This document shows positions 33,841 through 40,868 of a stretch of DNA of 64,000 nucleotides, piece after piece; position 1 is the first letter of the stretch; the number at the start of each line of letters is the position of its first letter. The notes beneath the pieces were generated by a model. That model made no database searches. It was not told where the DNA came from and saw only the letters and a list, made by a program, of their open reading frames with translations. This DNA comes from an uncultured Bacilli bacterium (lineage in GTDB: Bacteria; Bacillota_I; Bacilli_A; RF39; UBA660), in contig CAKORJ010000001.1 in NCBI GenBank assembly GCA_934101575.1, positions 248,001-312,000 on the forward strand. Direction: 5' to 3'. The position numbers and the translations under genes were made by a program.

Positions 33841-34489
33841 ATTTGTATCCTACTGCTCGTACTGTTTTTATTAAATCTCTATATTCTCCTAAATTGTTTC
33901 TTAGCATTTTTATATGTGTATCTATTGTTCTGTCATCACCAAAGAAGTCATATCCCCATACTTTACTTAATAGTTGTTCTCTTGATAAAGCAACATTTTT
34001 ATTATCTATGAAATATGTTAAAAGATTGTATTCTTTTGGAGTTAAGAGAACTTCTTTATCATTTATGAATACACTATGCCCTATTTTATCTACCTTTAGT
34101 GTTTTATATTCAAATATATTGTCATCTGTTTTGTTATTTCTTTTTAATATTGCTTTTATTCTTGCCATTAATTCTTTTGGAGAAAATGGTTTGGTCATGT
34201 AGTCATCTACACCTAAATCAAATCCTAATAATTTATCTGCTTCTTCACTTCTTGCAGATAGAACTATTGTTGGGATATTCTTTATATCTTTTATTTGTCT
34301 ATATGCAGAGTACCCATCTAATTTTGGCATCATTAAATCTAGTATTATTATGTCATAGTCATTTGTTTTTACCTTTTCTATAGCATCTAGACCATCTTCT
34401 GCTTCATCTGTTATATATCCTTCATTATGACAATATTCTATTATTATGTTTCTTATTAACTGTTCATCATCTACTACTAAAACTTTCAT
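33824..34489 (-). CDS. OmpR-family response regulator
   Basis: A 221-residue regulator with a receiver domain (acidic Asp7-Asp8, phosphoacceptor Asp51 in ILDLMMP, Thr/Ser in IVLSARS, Lys in MTKPF) and a winged-helix C-terminal domain (TPKEYNLL, ALSREQLLSKVWGYDFFGDDRTIDTHIKMLR). It is translated with the kinase that follows. GGAGGAATAT precedes the ATG. Confidence 0.95.
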   Translation of the reverse strand: MKVLVVDDEQLIRNIIIEYCHNEGYITDEAEDGLDAIEKVKTNDYDIIILDLMMPKLDGYSAYRQIKDIKNIPTIVLSARSEEADKLLGFDLGVDDYMTKPFSPKELMARIKAILKRNNKTDDNIFEYKTLKVDKIGHSVFINDKEVLLTPKEYNLLTYFIDNKNVALSREQLLSKVWGYDFFGDDRTIDTHIKMLRNNLGEYRDLIKTVRAVGYKFEIKD

Positions 34490-34525
34490 ATATATTCCTC
34501 CTTTAATAAGTATAACACATATATT

Positions 34526-34550
34526 AAAAAAGACCTAAGTCTTTATTAGG
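34526..34550 (-). terminator. terminator with two overlapping pairings
   Basis: On the - strand AAAGAC-TTAG-GTCTTT followed by T makes a terminator hairpin; the overlapping CCTAA...TTAGG pairing just before it competes for the same bases. It is 190 bases after the acyltransferase gene and 40 bases before the response regulator gene. It could end the former or regulate the latter. Confidence 0.5.
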
Positions 34551-34740
34551 TTTTTTAAGAAAGAGGCAAAGTAAATATATTTGATATGGATTTGGTTTAT
34601 TTTTGGTTAAGGTTTGTAATAAACTAACAATTTATATAAAAATAAAAGTGAAAACTAATTTTTAACCTCTTTCATGTTATATTTTATTTAATTGATGTGG
34701 AAAAAGTAAGAAAAAAAAGTGAAATTTTTGTGAAAGTAGT

Positions 34741-35736
34741 TTATTTTTTAGTATATTTTATTATTTGTTTTGTCGGAAACGAAAATATTTTATGTGATAG
34801 GATTATTGTTGTTAATACTGCTAGTTCTAGGAATACTATTTTTCCTGAGATTGAACTGCAGAATACTTTGAAATTAAATATTGCAAATAATACGTATATA
34901 ACTGGGTAGTGCCAATAGAATATTTGTAATGTTTTTGAACCCCACTCTGTTATTTTATGAAGTTTTTTATTTGGAGTAATTGCTATGATTGACATCGACA
35001 GGATGATTGCTAATACATAACAGAACAATCTTGCTAAGGGACCAAAGGCATATACAGTTTTTGAAAAATAATTTTTACCAGTAAATAGATGACGTAATGT
35101 GTATAAAGTATCTAAATTTGTCAGACATAAAATTCCCCAAATTAATATAATAAATGATCCTATTATAAATAGTTTTTTGTTATATTTTTCTTTTATTTTT
35201 ATAATTTCTTCACCTTTTATCATAGTTCCAAGCCAGAAGAATGGGAAGAATATTATGCTTCTTGATAAATATAAAAAGTCTCCTATTTCTTTATCATATC
35301 CTGTGAAACATGCAATTAATACTGAAAATATTAATATTAGTTTTTTGTTTTGATCTCTTAATATATAACTTATTAACGTAAATGTTGCAAGTGAGAACAT
35401 AAACCAAGGTATTCCATTATCTGATAGTAAACTAAAGCTTGGGTTTTTTCCTAGGATATAATTTATTATGAATATAGTTATTTTTAGTGCAAATCCTATT
35501 AATGTATACATTAGAAATTTATTTTTTATATTTTTCGGTTTATAGAAAAGCCCTGAAATAAACATAAATAGTGGCATATGAAATGCATATATAAAAATAA
35601 AAATACTTTTAAATGAATTATAGTTGTTTGCTAGGCCATCTACAAAGTGTCCTACTACAACTAAAGTTATTAAAAGAAATTTTATATTGTCCCATAAATT
35701 TATTCTTTTCTTTGATATTGTTTGTGCGTTATTCAT
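34741..35736 (-). CDS. acyltransferase 3 family membrane protein
   Basis: A 331-residue protein with about ten membrane spans. The start, LWDNIKFLLITLVVVGHFVDG, and FIYAFHMPLFMFISGLFYK match the acyltransferase-3 family, which O-acetylates surface sugars or peptidoglycan; the His in VVGHF is the usual catalytic candidate. The closest described layout is the fucose 4-O-acetylase group. It has its own promoter and stands alone, but its location near the teichoic acid cluster suggests an envelope target. Confidence 0.85.
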   Translation of the reverse strand: MNNAQTISKKRINLWDNIKFLLITLVVVGHFVDGLANNYNSFKSIFIFIYAFHMPLFMFISGLFYKPKNIKNKFLMYTLIGFALKITIFIINYILGKNPSFSLLSDNGIPWFMFSLATFTLISYILRDQNKKLILIFSVLIACFTGYDKEIGDFLYLSRSIIFFPFFWLGTMIKGEEIIKIKEKYNKKLFIIGSFIILIWGILCLTNLDTLYTLRHLFTGKNYFSKTVYAFGPLARLFCYVLAIILSMSIIAITPNKKLHKITEWGSKTLQIFYWHYPVIYVLFAIFNFKVFCSSISGKIVFLELAVLTTIILSHKIFSFPTKQIIKYTKK

Positions 35737-35754
35737 ACCTTACCCTCCATATAT

Positions 35755-35783
35755 ATTCTAACAGATGTAAAGTATTTTGTCAT
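35755..35783 (-). promoter_or_regulatory. promoter of the acyltransferase gene
   Basis: On the - strand ATGACA (35778-35783), 17-base spacer, TAGAAT (35755-35760), then GGAGGG before ATG 35736. Confidence 0.5.
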
Positions 35784-35792
35784 TATTTTATG

Positions 35793-35816
35793 AAAAAAAG
35801 AGCAAATTATTGCTCT
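35793..35816 (-). terminator. terminator of spoIVB
   Basis: On the - strand AGAGCA and TGCTCT pair around a 6-base loop and are followed by seven T. The stop of the SpoIVB gene lies at its edge. Confidence 0.75.
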
Positions 35817-36792
35817 AATTTTGTGATTCTTTTAACATATTGGTAATTAATATACCATATCCTTTATGTGGATTATCTACTACTACGTGTGTTACTGCCC
35901 CTATTAATTTATTGTTTTGTACTATTGGAGATCCACTCATTCCTTGGACTATACCATTACCTGTTTGTAATAAGTTTTTATCTGTTACTTCAAATAATAT
36001 ATTTTTGGTTTTATGATTTTTATCTATTTTTAAGATGTTTATTTCAAAATTTTGTTTTGTTTTTCCTTTTATTACTGTAGTTATATAGGCTTTTCCTAAT
36101 TCTATGTTATTTGATATTTCCATTAAGTTGTTATCATTTATTTTATTTGTATAGTTACCATATATACCAGTTTCATCGTTTTTGTCTATGTTCCCATATA
36201 TATTATTTTCATCGTATATAGCATTTTTTTCTCCTATATTACCCCTATCTGCTTTTTTTATTCCTGTTACTTGAGATTCAAATATTTTACCATTTTTTAT
36301 TTCAAATTTAGTAACAGTTGATTGTTCTAGTATTTCATGACCTAATGCTCCAAATCTTTTTGTTGCTGGATCTATAAATGTTAAAGTACCTATTCCTATT
36401 ATGCTATCTTTTACATATAATCCTGTTTTATATAGTTTGCCTTCTTTTACTAAATTTAGAGTTGTTTGTTTGATTTCATTTTGTCTTTTATAGGTTATTT
36501 TTAAGACTTTATTATTACTAAAATGTTTTGATAGATCAGTTATCCCATGAATATCAGTGTCATCTACCTTTAGTATAATATCCCCTATTTTGAATCCCGC
36601 TTCTTTTCCTGGTGAAGATGATTTTACATTATAAAAACCTACTACTAGTACTCCACTTGATTTTACTTCTATTCCTACGTTTTCTCCACCTGGAATTACT
36701 TTGTTTGAATAAGCATATCCAGTTATTGGTATACTAAGAATAGTAATTAAAAGAATCAGAAATAGTTTGTTTTTAATTTTTTTTAAATACAT
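35815..36792 (-). CDS. spoIVB: SpoIVB peptidase (S55 serine protease)
   Basis: A 325-residue secreted protease with an N-terminal signal/anchor (residues 8-28), a PDZ domain (about 38-115; GVLVVGF, GFKIGDIILKVDD) and the S55 domain. GIGTLTFIDP and FGALGHE carry His152; GNGIVQGMSGSPIV carries the Ser288 nucleophile; GAVTHVVVDNPHKGYGI follows. In Bacillus it is made in the forespore under sigma G, crosses into the intermembrane space and cleaves SpoIVFA to activate sigma K. It is somewhat shorter than Bacillus SpoIVB (425). No neighbouring recN or spo0A is seen. Confidence 0.93.
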   Translation of the reverse strand: MYLKKIKNKLFLILLITILSIPITGYAYSNKVIPGGENVGIEVKSSGVLVVGFYNVKSSSPGKEAGFKIGDIILKVDDTDIHGITDLSKHFSNNKVLKITYKRQNEIKQTTLNLVKEGKLYKTGLYVKDSIIGIGTLTFIDPATKRFGALGHEILEQSTVTKFEIKNGKIFESQVTGIKKADRGNIGEKNAIYDENNIYGNIDKNDETGIYGNYTNKINDNNLMEISNNIELGKAYITTVIKGKTKQNFEINILKIDKNHKTKNILFEVTDKNLLQTGNGIVQGMSGSPIVQNNKLIGAVTHVVVDNPHKGYGILITNMLKESQN

Positions 36793-36867
36793 TTAATCAA
36801 CTCCTTAAACAAACTACATTATTATTGTTTCCTAAATTATATAATTTATATTATATAAAAATTGGTA

Positions 36868-36894
36868 ATAAAAAAACTGATAAAAAATCAGTTT
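36868..36894 (-). terminator. terminator of the DUF4116 gene
   Basis: AAACTGAT and ATCAGTTT (36874-36881, 36887-36894) pair; on the - strand a run of T follows. It is about 50 bases beyond the DUF4116 stop. Confidence 0.65.
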
Positions 36895-36945
36895 AGTTTG
36901 CTTATTTTTAATTATAATTTTTAGTATATTGTGTATACATGTTAA

Positions 36946-38097
36946 CTAACGTTTCTTTGTTTTTTCTGCATTTTTCTTTAACTCTTGTTTTTCCTTTTTA
37001 TTTAACTCTCTACGTCTTATTGATATCACTCGTTTTATTTGTGGATCTTTTTTCAAACGTTTTGACATATAATCTATTCCGATTGGTAAATAATCAATAG
37101 GAACAAAACTATATGTGTTCTTAATAGCTGTTAATACTACTTTTTTATTATTTCTTAATCTATCACTAGCATATCTTAAAGCTTCACCATTTTGAGCTAC
37201 AGCAATTGAAACTAATTCTGTATCATCTTGCAATTTTTCACTAGCATCAGAAAGATATCGGCCATCCAACTTTACTGCAGACAACACTACTTCTCTATCG
37301 TTTCTTAACTCTTTACTAGCAAAATCTAAAGCATAACCTTTACTAAGTTTTATAGCCTCCAAAACTAGCTCTTTATCATTTTTTAATTCTTTGCTAGCAT
37401 CCTTTAAAGCAACACCATCGCTATATTTTATAGCCTCTACAACTATTTCCCTATCATTTTTAAAAGGTTCAGCCACAAACTGTAACGCATAAGGAGACAA
37501 TTTTATTAACTTTAAAACAAACTCTCTATTATTTTTTAGTTTTTCCCCTAAATAATTAAGTGCTAACCAATCTTGTTTTACTGCAATTAATACAACCTCT
37601 TCATCATTTTTTAACTCCTCACTAACATATCTTAAATTTTTTCCATTATTTTTAACTAGCTTTAGAACAAATTGTTTATCAGCCAATATTGCTGGATTTA
37701 CACGTGTTAAAAAAGAACTATCTTCCCTTGTAAGATTTAATATTATATCTTTATCATTTTTTAACTTTTCATCAATATTATCAAATACACCATCAATTTC
37801 CCAACCCCAATAACCATATTTTGTAGTCATAGCCAAAAGAACATCTTTATCATTTTGCAATCTTTTACTAGCATATTTTATGGCATCACCATTACTTTTT
37901 ACTGCCTCCATAATTACATCTTTATCATCTCTTAACCTATCACTAGCTAAATCTAATCCATAGTAGCCATCTTCTTTTACTGCTAACATTATAAACTCTT
38001 TATCATCACACAATTCTGGACTTATTTTTCCTTTAAGGTAAGTCATCGCAGTTCCTTTTAAATAACCCTTTGCATATTCTTTATCAAAATAATACAT
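36946..38097 (-). CDS. DUF4116 repeat protein
   Basis: A 383-residue protein made of about eleven repeats of roughly 25 to 30 residues, each like ELKNDKELVLEAIKLSKGYALDFASK cut into two helices: L-x-N/D-D-K/R-E-x-V-x-x-A-(V/I)-K, then a G-containing turn and a (Y/F)-A-S motif. This is the DUF4116 pattern, found in amoebae, giant viruses and gut bacteria and of unknown function; the solenoid form suggests a binding role. The C-terminal 40 residues are a Lys/Arg-rich tail. It has no signal peptide. A promoter with an inverted repeat lies upstream. Confidence 0.85.
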   Translation of the reverse strand: MYYFDKEYAKGYLKGTAMTYLKGKISPELCDDKEFIMLAVKEDGYYGLDLASDRLRDDKDVIMEAVKSNGDAIKYASKRLQNDKDVLLAMTTKYGYWGWEIDGVFDNIDEKLKNDKDIILNLTREDSSFLTRVNPAILADKQFVLKLVKNNGKNLRYVSEELKNDEEVVLIAVKQDWLALNYLGEKLKNNREFVLKLIKLSPYALQFVAEPFKNDREIVVEAIKYSDGVALKDASKELKNDKELVLEAIKLSKGYALDFASKELRNDREVVLSAVKLDGRYLSDASEKLQDDTELVSIAVAQNGEALRYASDRLRNNKKVVLTAIKNTYSFVPIDYLPIGIDYMSKRLKKDPQIKRVISIRRRELNKKEKQELKKNAEKTKKR

Positions 38098-38134
38098 ATA
38101 ATATCACTCCTTTTTATAAAGTTCACAAAATATA

Positions 38135-38160
38135 ATTAGTTATATTATAGCACAACTAAT
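38135..38160 (-). promoter_or_regulatory. extended -10 promoter inside an inverted repeat
   Basis: On the - strand TGCTATAAT (TATAAT at 38143-38148) is an extended -10. It is bracketed by ATTAGTT (38135-38141) and AACTAAT (38154-38160), an exact inverted repeat, as for a repressor site covering the promoter of the DUF4116 gene. Confidence 0.5.
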
Positions 38161-38189
38161 TAAAATTTCAATCTACTTATGATCATGCT

Positions 38190-38296
38190 AAGACAAAACA
38201 AGAAATCATTGATAAATATTTTATCTTACTGATGAGTTAAAAAATGATAAAGAAGTAGCATTGGCTGCAGTTAAAAATTCTGGTTTTAGAAGATAG
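38190..38296 (+). pseudogene. decayed fragment of an inverted DUF4116 gene
   Basis: On the + strand the frame at 38216-38296 reads LTDELKNDKEVALAAVKNSG then FRR and a stop, a clear single DUF4116 repeat. Upstream an in-frame TAA at 38213 blocks it, while another frame (YDHAKTKQEIIDKYF) runs on from about 38190, as after a frameshift. It points opposite to the intact DUF4116 gene 200 bases away. Confidence 0.65.
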
Positions 38297-38319
38297 GCTT
38301 TTTAATGATTTTAATGTTC

Positions 38320-38370
38320 AAAAACCGTTATAGTTTACTTATATAAACTTATGCGGTTTTTATTTTTTAT
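38320..38370 (+). terminator. terminator after the DUF4116 fragment
   Basis: AAAAACCG (38320-38327) pairs with CGGTTTTT (38354-38361), with further pairing inside (AGTTTA with TAAACT), then TATTTTTT. A strong + strand terminator with no intact gene before it, presumably left from the lost gene. Confidence 0.75.
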
Positions 38371-38380
38371 CTTTTTTTAA

Positions 38381-38413
38381 TAAAAAATAGCCAATGCTTA
38401 ATTACATTGACTA
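38381..38413 (-). terminator. terminator of the TarI-TarJ-Rpe operon
   Basis: TAGCCAATG (38388-38396) pairs with CATTGACTA (38405-38413), one mismatch; on the - strand six T follow. It is about 20 bases past the Rpe-like stop. Confidence 0.65.
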
Positions 38414-38434
38414 TATAAATTAGTATTAGTTTAG

Positions 38435-39112
38435 TTATTTCCAACCTATTACTTTTCTTTTTTCTTCTATTATTTCTTTTACTTGTTTTTCGCCTTTTTT
38501 GAATAGACTGGATGATCCTGCAACAAATATATTGGCACCTTTTTCATAAAGAATTTTAGCATTTTCAATGGTTATGTTTCCATCTACTTCTATTTTTATA
38601 TCAGTTTTACCTAATTTATCTAGATATTTTCTTAAATCTTCTACTTTTTTTATTGTGCTAGGAACTAGTTTTTTACCTGCGAAACCTGGATGTACTGTCA
38701 TTACTAATATTCCGTTAATGTCATTTAGATATGGTTCTAAGAAATGATAATCTGTTTCGGGATTTATTGCTATATAAGAGTCTGCGCCTAACCTTTTTAA
38801 GAATTCTAAACATTCTTTTATTTTTTTATTATTTTCATAATGAAATGCTACATGATCATTTTCTCTTATGTCAAACCATGACATTTTCTCTAATGGATTA
38901 TTTACTAAGAAATGATAATCAAATGGAATATTTGTTATTCTTCTTAAACTTTTTACATAATCTGTTCCTAATGCAAGATTTGGTACAAAGTCTCCGTCCA
39001 TTATGTCTATATGTAAGAACTCTAGATTTGCTTCTTTAAATTCTGTTAAATAATAAAATATTTTATCTAATCCTGCACACATCATTGATGCAGATATTTT
39101 TCCTTTTTTCAT
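38435..39112 (-). CDS. rpe: ribulose-phosphate 3-epimerase family protein
   Basis: A 225-residue TIM barrel. HIDIMDGDFVPN carries the first catalytic Asp and metal His/Asp, DYHFLV the second His, and IEVDGNI the second Asp; the VNPGF motif is VHPGF here and PFGGQ is FAGKK, so the sequence is diverged. Rpe interconverts ribulose 5- and xylulose 5-phosphate. As last gene after TarI and a TarJ-position dehydrogenase it probably supplies or balances ribulose 5-phosphate for CDP-ribitol. A related epimerase activity on another sugar phosphate is possible. Confidence 0.82.
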   Translation of the reverse strand: MKKGKISASMMCAGLDKIFYYLTEFKEANLEFLHIDIMDGDFVPNLALGTDYVKSLRRITNIPFDYHFLVNNPLEKMSWFDIRENDHVAFHYENNKKIKECLEFLKRLGADSYIAINPETDYHFLEPYLNDINGILVMTVHPGFAGKKLVPSTIKKVEDLRKYLDKLGKTDIKIEVDGNITIENAKILYEKGANIFVAGSSSLFKKGEKQVKEIIEEKRKVIGWK

Positions 39113-39126
39113 AGCTCTATTCCTTT

Positions 39127-40155
39127 CTATTTATTAATAAATGTTATTTTTATTTTTTCTTTTTCTCTATCTTGTAATAGATCAAATGCTTCTTTTGATT
39201 CTTCTAATGGATATGTATTAGTTATTAGTTTTTTGAATGGGAAATTGTTTTCTTTCATTAGTTCTGCTACTTCTTTCCAATCATTTTGCTTAGTACTATA
39301 ATCTGAGTTCCATGTTCCTTTTATTATAAGTTGTTTTCTTAATACTTTCCAATATACATCTTTTTTTAGGTTTAAATCATCTTTAGGATTTCCTACTGCT
39401 ACTACGGTGCCTTTGTTTTTGGTGCTTAAAATACAGTTTTCCATAGATTCATTTGTTCCTACTGCCTCAAATACTATATCCATTTTTTCGTTATTTGTAA
39501 TTTTATCTATTTCTTGTACACAGTTTTCAGCTTTTAATGTTTCGAATCCAAGACTTTTTACTTTATTTAAAATATTATCATTTATTCCTATTATATATAC
39601 ATTTGCACCTTTTAGTTTACAGAATACGCCTATTAATATTCCTATTGTTCCAGATCCTGATATTGCTACATTCATGTTCTCTTTTACTTCGGCTATATTT
39701 GTTGCATGAAGTGCCACTGCGGAAGGTTCCATTAAAGATCCTACTTCATATTCTACACTATCATCTAATAGAACTAGATTCCATACTGGGACTGTTAGGT
39801 ATTCTGAGAAACCTCCATCATTTCTTGAACCAAAGTATTTGTAATTAGAACACATTGCATATTCTTCGTTTTTACATGCTGTACATTCATTGCATGGCAA
39901 CAACGGAAATACTGCAGCTTTTTTATTTAAGAGTTCTGGTTTTACATTTTTTCCTAATTTTACTATTTGACCAGCAAATTCATGCCCTGGGACTGTTGGA
40001 AAATGATATGTTCCTGTTTTTAATACTCTTGCTTCATCACTTGAACATATACCACATGCTTTTATTTTTAGTAGAACCTCATTTTCTTTTGGTTCTGGTA
40101 TTTCTCTTTCATCTAATCTTAAATCATTTATTCCATATAAATTTAGTACTTTCAT
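39127..40155 (-). CDS. zinc-dependent alcohol dehydrogenase in the TarJ position
   Basis: A 342-residue medium-chain dehydrogenase. GICSSDE and PGHEFAG bind the catalytic zinc, the four-Cys structural lobe is CNECTACKNEEYAMC, and SGSGTIGILIG is the NAD(P) loop. The sequence is closer in style to sorbitol or galactitol-phosphate dehydrogenases (GGFSEYLTVP, LMEPSAVALHA) than to classical TarJ. The gene overlaps tarI by four bases, so I infer ribulose 5-phosphate reduction to ribitol 5-phosphate, as TarJ does; this is from context. Confidence 0.85.
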   Translation of the reverse strand: MKVLNLYGINDLRLDEREIPEPKENEVLLKIKACGICSSDEARVLKTGTYHFPTVPGHEFAGQIVKLGKNVKPELLNKKAAVFPLLPCNECTACKNEEYAMCSNYKYFGSRNDGGFSEYLTVPVWNLVLLDDSVEYEVGSLMEPSAVALHATNIAEVKENMNVAISGSGTIGILIGVFCKLKGANVYIIGINDNILNKVKSLGFETLKAENCVQEIDKITNNEKMDIVFEAVGTNESMENCILSTKNKGTVVAVGNPKDDLNLKKDVYWKVLRKQLIIKGTWNSDYSTKQNDWKEVAELMKENNFPFKKLITNTYPLEESKEAFDLLQDREKEKIKITFINK

Positions 40156-40868
40156 TTTTTATCATTTCCTTTTATTATTGAGATTGCTTTTTCTACGTCT
40201 TCTATGGTTGTTATTTTAAAATTCATATCATTACTTTCTGATATATATATTGGTTCACCATTAAAGGTTGAGAATTGCGATGTTCCAGTTATTTGTTTTT
40301 TTTGTTCATCTGTTAGTTTTTGTTCTAATTCTATGAAATGTTTTAATCTAAATGTATCTGGAGCTTGCCCTAAATATATTTGACTTCTATCTAGGATTTC
40401 ATCAACTTTTTCTCCATCTTTTGATTTTAGCATTGTATCTGCAGCTTTTACTCCTGCTACAGCTGCACCGTGTTTTCTTGCACAATTTATACTATTTATA
40501 ATAATATCTTCGTTAGTGAATGGTCTTACTGCATCGTGAAATATTATTATATCATCATCTGTAATTGTTTTGTTTTCAATTATATATTTTTCGACATTTA
40601 TTATTGTATCTACTCTTTCTTTTCCACCTTCGACTAAAGTAATTCTTTTTCTATCTTCTGGCTTTATGAACTTTTCAATCATTTCATTTACTTTTTCTGT
40701 CCATTCTTTTGCTATTGCTATATATATTTCATCTATTTGTTTAAATGAAAGGAATGCTTCTAAAGTATATATTATAACTGGTTTATTAAGTATTTCAATG
40801 TATTGTTTTGGTATTTTTAAACCTGTTCTTTTTCCTACTCCTCCGGCTAATATTACTCCGTATACCAT
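40152..40868 (-). CDS. tarI: ribitol-5-phosphate cytidylyltransferase TarI
   Basis: A 238-residue IspD/TarI nucleotidyltransferase. ILAGGVGKRTG with PKQY is the CTP-binding loop, HDAVRPF holds the metal Asp, and SQIYLGQAPDTFR is the late conserved segment. Context (dehydrogenase next, CDP-polyol transferase before) argues for CDP-ribitol rather than the isoprenoid enzyme IspD. Its ATG overlaps the stop of the preceding transferase gene by one base. Confidence 0.9.
   Translation of the reverse strand: MVYGVILAGGVGKRTGLKIPKQYIEILNKPVIIYTLEAFLSFKQIDEIYIAIAKEWTEKVNEMIEKFIKPEDRKRITLVEGGKERVDTIINVEKYIIENKTITDDDIIIFHDAVRPFTNEDIIINSINCARKHGAAVAGVKAADTMLKSKDGEKVDEILDRSQIYLGQAPDTFRLKHFIELEQKLTDEQKKQITGTSQFSTFNGEPIYISESNDMNFKITTIEDVEKAISIIKGNDKK

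Noticed and set aside
34526..34550. Attenuator controlling the two-component system
   Set aside because: Two competing hairpins are present, but they equally well form the terminator of the upstream acyltransferase gene on the same strand, and there is no leader peptide.
39127..40155. Naming the dehydrogenase TarJ outright
   Set aside because: Its motifs look more like sorbitol/galactitol-phosphate dehydrogenases; only the gene order supports the TarJ role.
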